Assembly: GCA_005502875.1 (NCBI GenBank)
Contig: SCMV01000001.1
Location: 186,001 to 250,000 of the forward strand
Source: Comamonadaceae bacterium 2PF
Lineage (GTDB): Bacteria > Pseudomonadota > Gammaproteobacteria > Burkholderiales > Burkholderiaceae_C
Reading direction: 5' to 3'
Length of the DNA stretch: 64,000 bases
Part shown: positions 20,197-28,822 of the stretch, in pieces
Layout of the letters: every line of letters begins with the position of its first letter
Numbering within the stretch: the first letter of the stretch is position 1
Notes under the pieces: model-generated
The model's input: the letters and a program-made list of their open reading frames with translations, nothing else
Databases searched by the model: none
What the model was told of the DNA's origin: nothing
Translations under genes and position numbers: made by a program

Positions 20197-22164
20197 ATGC
20201 TCAAAGAAAAAGCCGTGGAGGAGCTGGGGTCCGCGTCCCTGCTCATGCCCGCATGGATCCGTTCCGCCCTGGCCGCCAACGACCGCCTGAAGCTGCTGCT
20301 GACCCTGCTGCAGTCGGCCTGGCAGCAGGCCCAGACCGGCAAGACCCAGGGCCTGAGTTTCGAGGCCGAACTGCGCAAGGCAGCTTGCCCCGACGTGGGC
20401 CTCATCGACGGCCTGGCCGAGCGAGCCTACCTCGACGACGATCGCCTGCTGGCCACGGGGCTGCAGGCGGTCTACCGCATCCTGGAGGCCGACATCGGCT
20501 TGATGGCGAGGCCGGTGCTGGCCCAGCCTGAACCCATCGACGCACAGGAAGCGAATGCGCTGCGCGCCCGCTGCGAGATCTGGCAGGCCAGGCTTGTCGA
20601 GCTCGCCGGGGCGGACGAGCTCAGCCACGACGCGCTGATGGCGCTCACCCACGGCGACCGCAAGGCCGACGACAGCCTGCACCTGCTCGTCATGGACCTG
20701 CACAAGTGCATCAACCGCATCTCGCAAGGCCTGTCGACGGAAATCGTCGATGGCGCCCACGTCTGGCAAGTTCACGACACCGATCGGCCGTACATCCAGG
20801 CCTTCATGCGAGGCATCGCGCACACCGCGCCGCTGAAGTTCTCGCACCCCGGCCTGGACACGGCGGTGACGCGGGACGGCGACGTCCTGCTCATCCAGAA
20901 CGACATCGGCACCAACGATGCGCACGTGCTGGTGATCCAGGTCGAAGGCGGTGAAGTGCGCCTGACTTACTCGGACCTGCACCGCACCCGCTTCGATTTT
21001 TTCCGCGCCATGCTGGAAGAGGTGGGCTTCAGCTGGACGGTGGACACGCCCCACGTGAGCGAGGGGCTCAACGAGGGCAAGCCTTACCAGGTCGGGCACG
21101 CCCGGTTCGAGTCGGCCGAGCCGCAGGCGGTGTTCGACGCGCTGGAGTGCCTGGGCGCGCGCATCGTCTTCGTCATCGACTGGAACCGCGCGCGCAAGCG
21201 CCTGATGCTGTTCGTCAGCAAGCCGGTGGCCATCTCCCTGTTGCACACCGCCGCACGCGAGCAGCATGGGCACATGGCCTGGTTGCTCGCAGGCGGCGAG
21301 CGCCTGGTTTACGAGACCATGCAGCAGTTCGACGAGCAGCTGTTTCGCATCGGCGAGAGGCTGGACACGGCGCTGGGCGAACAGGCGGCGCAGCGCTTCC
21401 TGGGGCAGTTGCTGCGCACGGCCAGCGAGTTGATGCTGCAGGGCATGCCGGTGGCGGTGGTGGCCGACGAGGCGCGGCTGCTGCTGTCGCGAGCCGTGCG
21501 CCAGCGCAGCTTCGAGTTCGACCTGCTGGCCGACCACGCGGCCACCATCCACGCCCTGGCCGAGGCCCTGCAGGTCTCGCTGGAGGTGCTGCTGTCGGGC
21601 GGCGGTGCCGCCGAGGTCGAGCACATCGACGCGCGGGCCAAGGAGTGGGAGCGCCTCGCCGACGAGCTGCTCATCAAGGCCCGCACCCGCCTCGACCGCC
21701 GGCCCACGCGCAACGCCTTCGTGGACATGATGTCCCACGCCGACGACGTCGCCGACGCACTCGAGGAAGCGCACTTCGTGCTCGGCCTCGTCGCCCAGGC
21801 CGAGGTGGTGGTGCCGCGCGCCGTGCAGCCCGAGATCAAGTCGCTGGCGCTGGCCACCCTGGGCGCCATGCAGGACTGGGTCCGAGTCGTCGAGATGGCC
21901 CGCCACACCTACATGGAAAACGACGCGCTCGAGCAGGAGGCCCTGCTCAAGGGCATCTGGCAGATCCTGTATGCCGAGCGGCACTGCGACGTGCTCTACC
22001 GCAACGTCAGGCGGGCGCTGATGCGCGAACGGCTGACCGACCCCAACATGCTTGTGTCGCTCACCGACCTGGCCAGCGCCATGGAGCGCGCCACCGACGC
22101 CTTGCTGTGCGCCGGACACGCCCTGCGCCACATGGTCATCCAACGCTCCGAGGTCTTCCTGTGA
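20197..22164 (+). CDS. Uncharacterised protein with C-terminal PhoU/DUF47-like helical region
   Basis: 655 residues, soluble, no signal peptide or membrane segment. The ATG at 20197 has GAGAGG 5 nt upstream; another ATG 27 bp earlier has no better site. I do not recognise the first 440 residues as a named family. The C-terminal third (from about residue 470) is helical, with a pattern like DUF47/PhoU proteins: ARAKEWERLADELL, then TRNAFVDMMSHADDVADALEEAHF, where acidic residues recur as in the metal-binding ExxxD motifs of that fold. It overlaps the next gene, a truncated dikinase, by 4 bp, so the two proteins are made together and probably act together. Function unknown. Confidence 0.75.
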   Translation: MLKEKAVEELGSASLLMPAWIRSALAANDRLKLLLTLLQSAWQQAQTGKTQGLSFEAELRKAACPDVGLIDGLAERAYLDDDRLLATGLQAVYRILEADIGLMARPVLAQPEPIDAQEANALRARCEIWQARLVELAGADELSHDALMALTHGDRKADDSLHLLVMDLHKCINRISQGLSTEIVDGAHVWQVHDTDRPYIQAFMRGIAHTAPLKFSHPGLDTAVTRDGDVLLIQNDIGTNDAHVLVIQVEGGEVRLTYSDLHRTRFDFFRAMLEEVGFSWTVDTPHVSEGLNEGKPYQVGHARFESAEPQAVFDALECLGARIVFVIDWNRARKRLMLFVSKPVAISLLHTAAREQHGHMAWLLAGGERLVYETMQQFDEQLFRIGERLDTALGEQAAQRFLGQLLRTASELMLQGMPVAVVADEARLLLSRAVRQRSFEFDLLADHAATIHALAEALQVSLEVLLSGGGAAEVEHIDARAKEWERLADELLIKARTRLDRRPTRNAFVDMMSHADDVADALEEAHFVLGLVAQAEVVVPRAVQPEIKSLALATLGAMQDWVRVVEMARHTYMENDALEQEALLKGIWQILYAERHCDVLYRNVRRALMRERLTDPNMLVSLTDLASAMERATDALLCAGHALRHMVIQRSEVFL

Positions 22165-23798
22165 AGCCCATGTCTCACCCTGCTCAAGCCCCCCGTTCGG
22201 CCCGCTGGCCGGCGCACCTTTACCTCATCGGCGACCCCGAGCACCCCGTGCCCGCGAACGCCGACGTTCACAAGATGGGCAACAAGGCGCACAACCTGGC
22301 GCGCATGAGCCGACTCGGCCTGAACGTGCCCGAGGCGCTGGTGCTCGGCACCGCTCACGCCCGCCACCCCGACAAGGCCATGCCCGACCTGCTGCAGCAC
22401 GGCTTGCCTGCGCTCGAACGCTTGGTGGGTCGCCGCCTGGGCGACGCCCGCAACCCGCTGCTGCTGTCGGTGCGCTCGGGTGCGGCGGTGTCCATGCCCG
22501 GCATGATGGAGACCATCCTCAACATCGGGCTGTGCGATGAAACGGTGTCTGGGCTGATCCGCCAGACCGGTCACCCGCGCATGGTGTGGGACTCCTACCG
22601 GCGGCTGGTGGCCTGTTATGGCGAGGTGGTGCAGGGCATCCCCATGGACCGATTCGACCAACTGCTCAGCGAGCTGGCCCAAGGAACCGACGAAGCCCTG
22701 CTGGACTTCGCCGACATGCGCGAGCTCACGAGGCGCAGCCTGCTGGCCTACCAGGACGCTTGTGGGCAGCGCTTCCCCCAGGTGCCGCTTGATCAGCTGC
22801 GCGGCGCCGTGCGGGCGGTGTTCGAGTCCTGGCACGCCGAGAAGGCCCGCGCTTACCGCGAGATGAACCACATCGACCACGACCTGGGCACGGCGGTGAC
22901 CATCCAGCGCATGGTGTTCGGCAACAGCGGCCTGCACTCGGGCTCGGGCGTGGGCTTCACGCGCAACCCGACCACAGGTGTGCGCGAGACCTGGGTCGAC
23001 TTCCTGCCGAATGCGCAGGGCGAAGACGTGGTCGCGGGGCGCCGGGCCGTGCTGGGCGCCGATGCCCTGGCGCAGTGGATGCCCGACGTCTGGCGCCAGC
23101 TGCAGGAAGAAACCACCCAGCTCGAAGCGGTCCAGCACGACATGCAGGACTTCGAGTTCACGATCGAATCCGGCACGCTGTTCTTCCTGCAGACGCGCGA
23201 CGGCAAGCGCAACAAGCAGGCCGCCGCGCGCATTGCACTGGACCTGCTGGACGAGCAGGTCATCGACGCGGCGACCGCGCGCGCCCGGCTGCAAGGCATC
23301 GACGTGGACGACCTCCACGAGCAGCGCCTGGCCGACCTCTCGCGCAGCGATGCGCCCGCCCAGGCGCTGGCGGCTGCGGTGTCGGCCAGCCCGGGCATCG
23401 CCTCGGGCGTGCTGGCGCTGACCCCTGAGCGCGCGATCGAGTGGGCGCAGGCGGGGCGCGATGTCATCCTCGTGCGCAAGGACGCCGAAACCAGCGACGT
23501 GGCGGCCCTGCAGGCCTCGCGTGGCCTCCTGACCCAGCGGGGTGCTCGCACCTCCCATGCGGCGGTGGTGGCGCGCCAGCTCGACAAGGTCTGCCTGGTC
23601 GGCTGCGATGGCCTCGTCTTCGACGCGGCGGGCGGCGGAGTGCGCCTGGTCGGCACCTTCGTGGCCGAGGGCGACGCGATCACCCTGGACGGGCACCGCG
23701 GCCAGGTCTACCTGGGCGAGGTCCAGGTCACGCGCGTGCCCGATGTCGAGTTGCAGGCGCGCTTTCAGCGTTTGATGGCTGTTGCGGATGGGCGCTGA
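22161..23798 (+). CDS. Truncated pyruvate phosphate dikinase: ATP-binding and phosphohistidine domains only
   Basis: 545 residues, against about 870-900 for a full dikinase. The N-terminal ATP-grasp part keeps MGNKAHNLARMSRLGLNVP and VRSGAAVSMPGMMETILNIGL. The swivelling domain keeps the phosphorylated histidine (His466 in GARTSHAAVVARQ). The chain stops soon after, so the TIM barrel that binds PEP and pyruvate is absent, with no sign of it downstream. The GTG start at 22161 overlaps the preceding stop (GTGA) and has GAGG 7 nt upstream; ATG at 22170 is the alternative. It may move phosphate from ATP to an unknown acceptor, perhaps via the DUF47-like partner. Genuine enzymatic activity is not shown. 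Confidence 0.85.
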   Translation: MKPMSHPAQAPRSARWPAHLYLIGDPEHPVPANADVHKMGNKAHNLARMSRLGLNVPEALVLGTAHARHPDKAMPDLLQHGLPALERLVGRRLGDARNPLLLSVRSGAAVSMPGMMETILNIGLCDETVSGLIRQTGHPRMVWDSYRRLVACYGEVVQGIPMDRFDQLLSELAQGTDEALLDFADMRELTRRSLLAYQDACGQRFPQVPLDQLRGAVRAVFESWHAEKARAYREMNHIDHDLGTAVTIQRMVFGNSGLHSGSGVGFTRNPTTGVRETWVDFLPNAQGEDVVAGRRAVLGADALAQWMPDVWRQLQEETTQLEAVQHDMQDFEFTIESGTLFFLQTRDGKRNKQAAARIALDLLDEQVIDAATARARLQGIDVDDLHEQRLADLSRSDAPAQALAAAVSASPGIASGVLALTPERAIEWAQAGRDVILVRKDAETSDVAALQASRGLLTQRGARTSHAAVVARQLDKVCLVGCDGLVFDAAGGGVRLVGTFVAEGDAITLDGHRGQVYLGEVQVTRVPDVELQARFQRLMAVADGR

Positions 23799-23870
23799 GC
23801 GGCCTAGCCCGGGCGTGGCCCAGGCACGGCCCGATCACGCCCCCGTCATGTCTCGCAGCAGTCCACGATC

Positions 23871-23891
23871 GCCGGGGCGTCAGGCCCCGGC
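23871..23891. other. GC hairpin between convergent genes
   Basis: GCCGGGGC and GCCCCGGC form a perfect 8-bp stem with a 5-nt loop, spanning the stop codon of the MocR gene and lying 70 bp past the dikinase-like gene. There is no T-run on either strand. It could slow or end transcription from both sides, but this is weak. Confidence 0.3.
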
Positions 23892-25331
23892 CATCAGCTC
23901 GGCCGCCAGCCGACCGACCCTTGCCAGCGCACGCCGCTCGGCCTCGCCCCACTTGCCGCCCAGGCCCAGGCGCATGCAGCGCTTGAAGCGGTCGTTGGTG
24001 CTGAACAGGCTGCCCGGTGCGATGCAGATGTGCTCTTCCAGGCAGGTGTCGAAGAGCTCGACGGTGTCGACCTCTCCCGGCAGCTCCAGCCACAGGATGA
24101 AGCCGCCCGAGGGCGAGGTCATGCGCGTGCCCTTGGGAAAGTGGCGTGAGATCAGCGCACGCGCCTCGTCCATGCGCGAGGCCACGACGGCGCGCAGCTG
24201 GCGGTAGCCGGCCTCGATGCCGGGCTGGGTCAGCAGGTCGGCCAGGGCGCGCTGCAGCATCACGGTTTCGCTGCCCGAGGTGGCCGACTTCATGCGCTGC
24301 AGGCGCTCGGTGCGGCCTGGTGCGGCGATCCAGCCCAGGCGCAGCCCCGGCGCGATGGTCTTGCTGAACGAGCCGCACAGCATCACCTGTCCACCCGTGT
24401 CGAAGGACTGCACGGCGCGGCGGCGGTCGTCGTCCTCGCACAGGTCGTTGTAGAGCACGTCTTCGATCAGCGGCACCTGGTGGCGCGCCACCATCTGCGC
24501 CAGGCGCTTGCGCTCGGCCAGCGGCATGCTGCAGCCCAGCGGGTTCGACAGCGTGGGCACGGCCAGGATGGCCTTGACGGGCTGGGTGTCGAGCGCCAGC
24601 TGCAGGGCGTCCAGTGACAAGCCGGTGCGCGGGTGGGTGGGGATCTCGAGCGCGCGCAGGCCCAGGCTTTCGAGGATCTCGAGGAAGCCGTAGTAGGTGG
24701 GGGACTCCAGCGCCACCACGTCGCCCGGCTTGGTCACCGAGCGCAGGCACAGCGTGATCGACTCCAGGCAGCTGCTGGTGACGATGACGTCGTCGGCGTC
24801 GACGTGACAGCCCATGCGCAGCGCGTGCCGAGCGATGGCCTTGCGCAGCGATTCGTCGCCGGGGCCGAAGGGGTACTGGCACAGCGTGGCGCGGTGGCGC
24901 TGGGTGGCGCGGCTGACGGCCCGGCGCACGCGGTCTTGCGCGAACAGGGCCGCGTCGGGGCAGGCCGCGCCGAACGACACGTAGTCGGGGTGGTGGGCCA
25001 CGCTCATCATCTTGCTGGCCATGGCGCTGATGCCCACGCTGACCGAGCGCTTCGGGGGGCGCGAGGTGTCGGGCTCGGGCAGCTGAGGCGGGCGCGCGGC
25101 CACGAAGTAGCCAGAGCGTGGGCGGGCCTCGATCAGGCGCGCGTCTTCGAGCGTGCGGTAGGCCTGCACGACGGTGGACTGCGACACCCCATGCTGATGC
25201 GCCAGGTTGCGCACCGAGGGGATGCGCTCGCCGCGCGAAAGGGTGCCGGTGCGGATCTGCCGCGCCATGGCGTCGGCGATGCGCAGGTAGAGGGTGTCGG
25301 GCAGGCTCGCGTGGGTGTGCATGAGCCCCAT
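23880..25331 (-). CDS. MocR-type (GntR/aminotransferase) transcriptional regulator
   Basis: 483 residues: an N-terminal GntR winged helix (RGERIPSVRNLAHQHGVSQSTVVQAYRTLEDARLI), a short linker, then a fold-type I aminotransferase domain that binds PLP through the lysine of SFSKTIAPGLRLGW. Such proteins sense PLP or an amino compound and control nearby genes. Two in-frame ATGs (25331 and 25322) are possible; the first has AGGA about 11 nt upstream. It is divergent from the DUF2917 gene, and the shared 169-bp gap holds repeats that suit a MocR site. The regulated pathway cannot be named. Confidence 0.9.
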   Translation of the reverse strand: MGLMHTHASLPDTLYLRIADAMARQIRTGTLSRGERIPSVRNLAHQHGVSQSTVVQAYRTLEDARLIEARPRSGYFVAARPPQLPEPDTSRPPKRSVSVGISAMASKMMSVAHHPDYVSFGAACPDAALFAQDRVRRAVSRATQRHRATLCQYPFGPGDESLRKAIARHALRMGCHVDADDVIVTSSCLESITLCLRSVTKPGDVVALESPTYYGFLEILESLGLRALEIPTHPRTGLSLDALQLALDTQPVKAILAVPTLSNPLGCSMPLAERKRLAQMVARHQVPLIEDVLYNDLCEDDDRRRAVQSFDTGGQVMLCGSFSKTIAPGLRLGWIAAPGRTERLQRMKSATSGSETVMLQRALADLLTQPGIEAGYRQLRAVVASRMDEARALISRHFPKGTRMTSPSGGFILWLELPGEVDTVELFDTCLEEHICIAPGSLFSTNDRFKRCMRLGLGGKWGEAERRALARVGRLAAELMAGA

Positions 25332-25354
25332 TCTGTATGGAGTCCTCGTTGTTT

Positions 25355-25417
25355 GACCAGCACAGATGGCGGCGCACACGACCGGCACAGTCGGGCCGAT
25401 CTGCGGCCTGTGTGGTC
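25355..25417. repeat. Candidate MocR binding repeats
   Basis: GACCAGCACAG (25355-25365) and GACCGGCACAG (25380-25390) are direct repeats 25 bp apart. A third, imperfect copy lies inverted (CTGTGTGGTC, 25408-25417). They sit between the divergent MocR and DUF2917 genes. MocR proteins are known to use mixed direct and inverted half-sites. Confidence 0.45.
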
Positions 25418-25500
25418 GGCATTGACGCTTGGCTGACGTGGCCAGGGGGCGCAGTTGCTGCCTAAGGTGAGGGACCGAGAATCCACCCACGAGGCTCACC

Positions 25501-25785
25501 ATGTTCAACTGGATCAGGGGACGTGTCCCCGCGCTCTTGTGCGCCACACCCTTCACTCCCGTCGGGCCCGTGGTGCTGCCTGCTGGCCAGGTCCACCGAC
25601 TGCGGCTGCGTGCCGGCGACGCCTTGCTCGTTCGCCAGGGGCAGGTGTGGATGACGCGGGAAAGCGATCCTGTGGACCACCTGCTCACCCCTTCGCAAGG
25701 GCACGTGGCGGCCCGACCGGAAGACGTCGTGATCGAGTCGTTTGTTCGGGGCGGCAGCCTGTACGAACGTCAGGCTTGGCGTTGA
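25501..25785 (+). CDS. DUF2917-family protein
   Basis: A 94-residue protein with a cupin-like alternation of hydrophobic and polar residues: LPAGQVHRLRLRAGDALLVR followed by GQVWMTRESDPVDHLL, which is the DUF2917 signature. No signal peptide is evident. GAGG lies 6 nt before the ATG. The family has no established function. The divergent MocR gene is the likely regulator. Confidence 0.75.
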   Translation: MFNWIRGRVPALLCATPFTPVGPVVLPAGQVHRLRLRAGDALLVRQGQVWMTRESDPVDHLLTPSQGHVAARPEDVVIESFVRGGSLYERQAWR

Positions 25786-25816
25786 GGCTTGTGTGTTGTC
25801 AGGCGCCCCGAAGCGT

Positions 25817-26164
25817 TCAGCGCACCTTGGGCAGGCCGCCCCGAGCGCAGATCGAGCCCCCCAGCACCTGCTTCCTCATGGCGTAGGCGACCAGCTCGAA
25901 CACCCAAAGTGGCGCCAGGCCGAGCAGCACGACGTCGGTCAGCAGCTCGCGCCAGGCTTTGCGCCGCAGGTTGACGCGAAGCAGGTGCCGGTGGGCCTGC
26001 TGGTGCAGCCGTGGGCAGTCGACGACGAGGTCGTGGGCGTGCCGAAAGTGCTGGTGCGCGGCGTCGAGCTGCCCGGTGCGTTCGCACTGCAGGCCATGTT
26101 GCCAGGCGACCTGGGCTTGCCTGGCGATGTCGTCGATGTGGGTCGAAGGTGCGAGGGTGCTCAC
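25817..26164 (-). CDS. Small protein with one C-terminal membrane segment, function unknown
   Basis: 115 residues from a GTG start at 26164, preceded by AAGGAG with 6-nt spacing. The start overlaps the TetR stop (GTGA), so it is coupled to the regulator. Residues about 10-60 are helical and His-rich (HFRHAHDLVVDCPRLHQQAHRH), TPR-like in look. LTDVVLLGLAPLWVFELVAYAM is a probable transmembrane helix. It may be a membrane partner for the TetR regulon; nothing more can be said. Confidence 0.65.
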   Translation of the reverse strand: MSTLAPSTHIDDIARQAQVAWQHGLQCERTGQLDAAHQHFRHAHDLVVDCPRLHQQAHRHLLRVNLRRKAWRELLTDVVLLGLAPLWVFELVAYAMRKQVLGGSICARGGLPKVR

Positions 26165-26781
26165 GATGGGCTCCTTGGTGTTGCGGGATGTTGCGCCACC
26201 GTGCCCACCACCAGGATGCCCAGCAGCTCTTCGGACTCGGCCAGCAGCGCGTCGCGCTGCTCGGGGCCTTCGAGGTAACGCACCACCAGGCCGTAAACGG
26301 CCCGGCCATAGACGGCCAGCACGCGCAGCCACACCTCGTCATGCCCTTCGGGCAGCAGCTTCATGGCCCGCTGCTCGAGCAGCATGTCGCGCCTGAGTTC
26401 ATCCAGGCAGCGCTGCAGCCCCAGCCGACCCTCGCTGGGCGGGCCGTGCAGCGTGCGGTAGGCCACCATGAACAGGTCGTGGTGCTGCGCAGCAAAGTCG
26501 AACAACCAGCCCACCACGCGGCGCGCCACCGACGGGTCTCGCGCCACGTCGGCGCGTGCGGCGCGAGTGCCTTCGCGCAACCGCGCCGTGAACTCGTCCA
26601 TCAGCTGCACCTGCAACTGGCTGAGGCTGTCGAAGTGCCGGTAGAAGGTGTTGTGGTTGAGCCCGGCTTCGCGCGCGAGTTCGCGCAGCGACAGCGTTTC
26701 GGCCTGGTGCTGACGAGCCATCAATCGCATGGCGGCGTCCATCAGCTGGCGCTTGCCTGCGGCCATCTCAGGGTTCTTCAT
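26161..26781 (-). CDS. TetR-family transcriptional repressor
   Basis: 206 residues. The N-terminal helix-turn-helix is LSLRELAREAGLNHNTFYRHFDSLSQL, followed by an alpha-helical ligand domain with no recognisable subclass. Start MKNPEMAAG at 26781; there is no clear Shine-Dalgarno. It is divergent from the fumarylacetoacetate hydrolase operon, and two copies of a 16-bp palindrome lie over that promoter, so it very probably represses the operon and perhaps itself. Confidence 0.88.
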   Translation of the reverse strand: MKNPEMAAGKRQLMDAAMRLMARQHQAETLSLRELAREAGLNHNTFYRHFDSLSQLQVQLMDEFTARLREGTRAARADVARDPSVARRVVGWLFDFAAQHHDLFMVAYRTLHGPPSEGRLGLQRCLDELRRDMLLEQRAMKLLPEGHDEVWLRVLAVYGRAVYGLVVRYLEGPEQRDALLAESEELLGILVVGTVAQHPATPRSPS

Positions 26782-26783
26782 GT

Positions 26784-26829
26784 TTGACGTGCAGGTATCC
26801 GTTTGGCTACATTGTATCCAGTTGGATAC
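26784..26829 (+). promoter_or_regulatory. Promoter with tandem TetR operators
   Basis: A -35 TTGACG (26784-26789) and a -10 TACATT (26808-26813), 18 nt apart, precede the hydrolase operon. Operator 1 is GTATCCGTTTGGCTAC (26795-26810) and operator 2 GTATCCAGTTGGATAC (26814-26829). Operator 2 has perfect 7-bp arms; operator 1 matches its outer bases with one changed arm. The sites cover the spacer, -10 and start region, the classical arrangement for repression. Confidence 0.7.
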
Positions 26830-26843
26830 CTGGAGATCAAGCA

Positions 26844-27740
26844 ATGCGTTGGCGTCGGATGGCATCGATGGGGTTGGCGGAGCCGGTGTGGCACGTCGAA
26901 GAGGCGGGCGGCTGGCGTGTGGCCACGGCCGAGGAATGCGCCACGCGCGCCTGGTTGCCCGAGCCCATGCCGGGTGTGGCGCTGCCGTTTCAGCCGCGCT
27001 CGTTTCGCGACTGCAGCCTCTACGAGCGCCACTGGGTGCAGGCCTCGCGAGGGTACGTCCGGCGCTTCATGCCGCTGGCGGGCGCCTTCACGGGCGCGTT
27101 CGAGCGCCTCACGGGACGGGCCTTCCCGGCCTTTCGGCCTCACCCGCTGGCCTTGCGCCAGCCGGTGTACTACTTCGGCAACCACCTGAGCTTCGTGCCC
27201 AGCGGCACGCCCGTGCGGGCGCCGCGCTTCACGCAGGCGCTGGACTACGAGCTGGAGCTGGGCGCGGTGCTGCGCAAGCCCCTGCACAACGCCACGCCCG
27301 AGGAGGCGCTGGACGCCATCGGCGGCTTCGTGGTCGTCAACGACTGGAGCGCGCGCGACATCCAGCGCGCCGAAATGGGCACGGGCCTGGGGCCGCAGAA
27401 GTGCAAGCACTTTTGCAGCTCGATGTCGGATGCCATCGTCGATGCCGCCGACGTGATGCCACGCATCGGGCGCCTGAGCGCCCGCGTCGAGGTCAATGGC
27501 CAGGTGGTGGCCGAGACCTCCACCGCCGACATGCTGCACGACTGGGGCCGCACGCTCAGCCACCTGTCGATGGACGAGCCGCTGTGGCCCGGCGAGCTGA
27601 TCGCCACCGGCACCCTGCCATCGGGCTGCGCCATGGAGAACGGCCGCTGGCTGCAGCCGGGCGACACCCTGCGCCTGGTGATCGATGGCGTGGGCGAGGT
27701 GGTGCACCCCATCCTGCCCCGAGGCGTCGCGACACCATGA
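26844..27740 (+). CDS. Fumarylacetoacetate hydrolase-family protein
   Basis: 298 residues. The start MRWRRMASM at 26844 has GGAG 9 nt upstream and lies just after the operators. The FAH fold metal ligands appear in DYELELGAVL, and the family motif in GGFVVVNDWSARDIQRAEMG, with SGTPVRAP earlier. The family hydrolyses or decarboxylates 1,3-diketo acids from aromatic and related catabolism. The substrate is not known. It overlaps the metallo-hydrolase by 4 bp (ATGA). Confidence 0.88.
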   Translation: MRWRRMASMGLAEPVWHVEEAGGWRVATAEECATRAWLPEPMPGVALPFQPRSFRDCSLYERHWVQASRGYVRRFMPLAGAFTGAFERLTGRAFPAFRPHPLALRQPVYYFGNHLSFVPSGTPVRAPRFTQALDYELELGAVLRKPLHNATPEEALDAIGGFVVVNDWSARDIQRAEMGTGLGPQKCKHFCSSMSDAIVDAADVMPRIGRLSARVEVNGQVVAETSTADMLHDWGRTLSHLSMDEPLWPGELIATGTLPSGCAMENGRWLQPGDTLRLVIDGVGEVVHPILPRGVATP

Positions 27741-28792
27741 CGCCGAGGCTGATCGCTGGCACCGGTCGCCACCGCACCCGCATGGGCGATGCCGCCTTGT
27801 TTGCCGAGGGCTTGCACGAGGTGGCGCCCGACACCTTTGCCTGGATGGTGCCCAACGGCAGCTGGGGGGAAACCAACCTGGGCCTGGTGCGTTGCGGCGA
27901 CCAGTCGGTGCTGATCGACACCTGCTGGGACCTGCATTTCATGCGCGAGGTGCTGCAGCACGCCGAGCCGGTGTTGCGCCACGCGCCCATTCGGCACCTC
28001 ATCAACACCCACGCCGATGGCGACCACTGCTGGGGCAACCAGCTGTTTGCCCACGTGCCGATCACGGCCAGCCGCGCCAGCGCCGCGCAGATCCGCCAGC
28101 ACCCGCCTTTGCAGTTGAGGGCCTTGCAGCTCGGCGCGACGCTGATGCAGCGCGTGCCCATTGGGCAGGTGGATGCCTTGGGGCGCTACATGGGTGACAT
28201 GCTGCGCCCCTACCGCTTCAAGGGCGTGAAGGTGTTGGCGCCCAACCGCACCTTCTCGGGTGAGACCACGCTGGACGTGGGCGGCGAGCCGTTTGAGCTC
28301 ACCGAGGTGGGGCCGGGGCACACCGATGGTGACTGCATCGTGCACCTGCCTCAGCGAGGCGTGGTCTACACGGGCGACATCCTGTTCGTGGGCGTGACGC
28401 CCGTGGCCTGGGCCGGGCCGGTGTCGGGCATCGTGGCCGCGCTGGAGCGGGTGCTGGCCTTGCGCCCCGAGGTCATCGTGCCTGGGCACGGCTGGCTGGC
28501 CACCCCGGCCGATGTGCAGCTGCAGATCGACTACTGGGACTGGGTGCAAAGCAGCTTGCAGCCCTTGGCCCGAGCAGGCATGGCGCCCTGGCACGCCAGC
28601 CGCACCTGCCTGGGCAGCGCGGCCTTCCGAGGCTCGCCCTTCGCGAAGTGGCTGGCGCCCGAGCGGCTGTTCACCTCGGCTTGCACGCTCTACCGGGAGT
28701 GGGGGCTGGAGACGGGCACGCGTGGCGGCCCCATCGGTGCGCTCGACCACTTCCGACGGCAGGCCACGGTGGCGCAAGGCCTGGGCGCCTGA
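27737..28792 (+). CDS. Metallo-beta-lactamase-fold hydrolase
   Basis: 351 residues, start at ATG 27737 overlapping the upstream stop. The dinuclear metal site is seen in NTHADGDHCWGN, then EVGPGHTDGDCIVHLP, YTGDILF and VPGHG. No signal peptide, so likely cytoplasmic. With the FAH gene and its TetR repressor it makes a small inducible catabolic or detoxifying operon. Specificity is unknown; lactone or thioester hydrolysis are both possible. Confidence 0.85.
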   Translation: MTPRLIAGTGRHRTRMGDAALFAEGLHEVAPDTFAWMVPNGSWGETNLGLVRCGDQSVLIDTCWDLHFMREVLQHAEPVLRHAPIRHLINTHADGDHCWGNQLFAHVPITASRASAAQIRQHPPLQLRALQLGATLMQRVPIGQVDALGRYMGDMLRPYRFKGVKVLAPNRTFSGETTLDVGGEPFELTEVGPGHTDGDCIVHLPQRGVVYTGDILFVGVTPVAWAGPVSGIVAALERVLALRPEVIVPGHGWLATPADVQLQIDYWDWVQSSLQPLARAGMAPWHASRTCLGSAAFRGSPFAKWLAPERLFTSACTLYREWGLETGTRGGPIGALDHFRRQATVAQGLGA

Positions 28793-28822
28793 GTTCGGGG
28801 CCCCGATCGCCGCGTCGCCAGG

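Noticed and set aside
18144-20405. 753-codon open frame over phaC on the same strand
   Set aside because: Out-of-frame shadow rich in Arg/Pro/Ala; phaC with its intact GYCLGG is the real gene.
28797-28804. GGGGCCCC palindrome between two metallo-hydrolase genes
   Set aside because: Too short, with no loop or T-run, to call a terminator.
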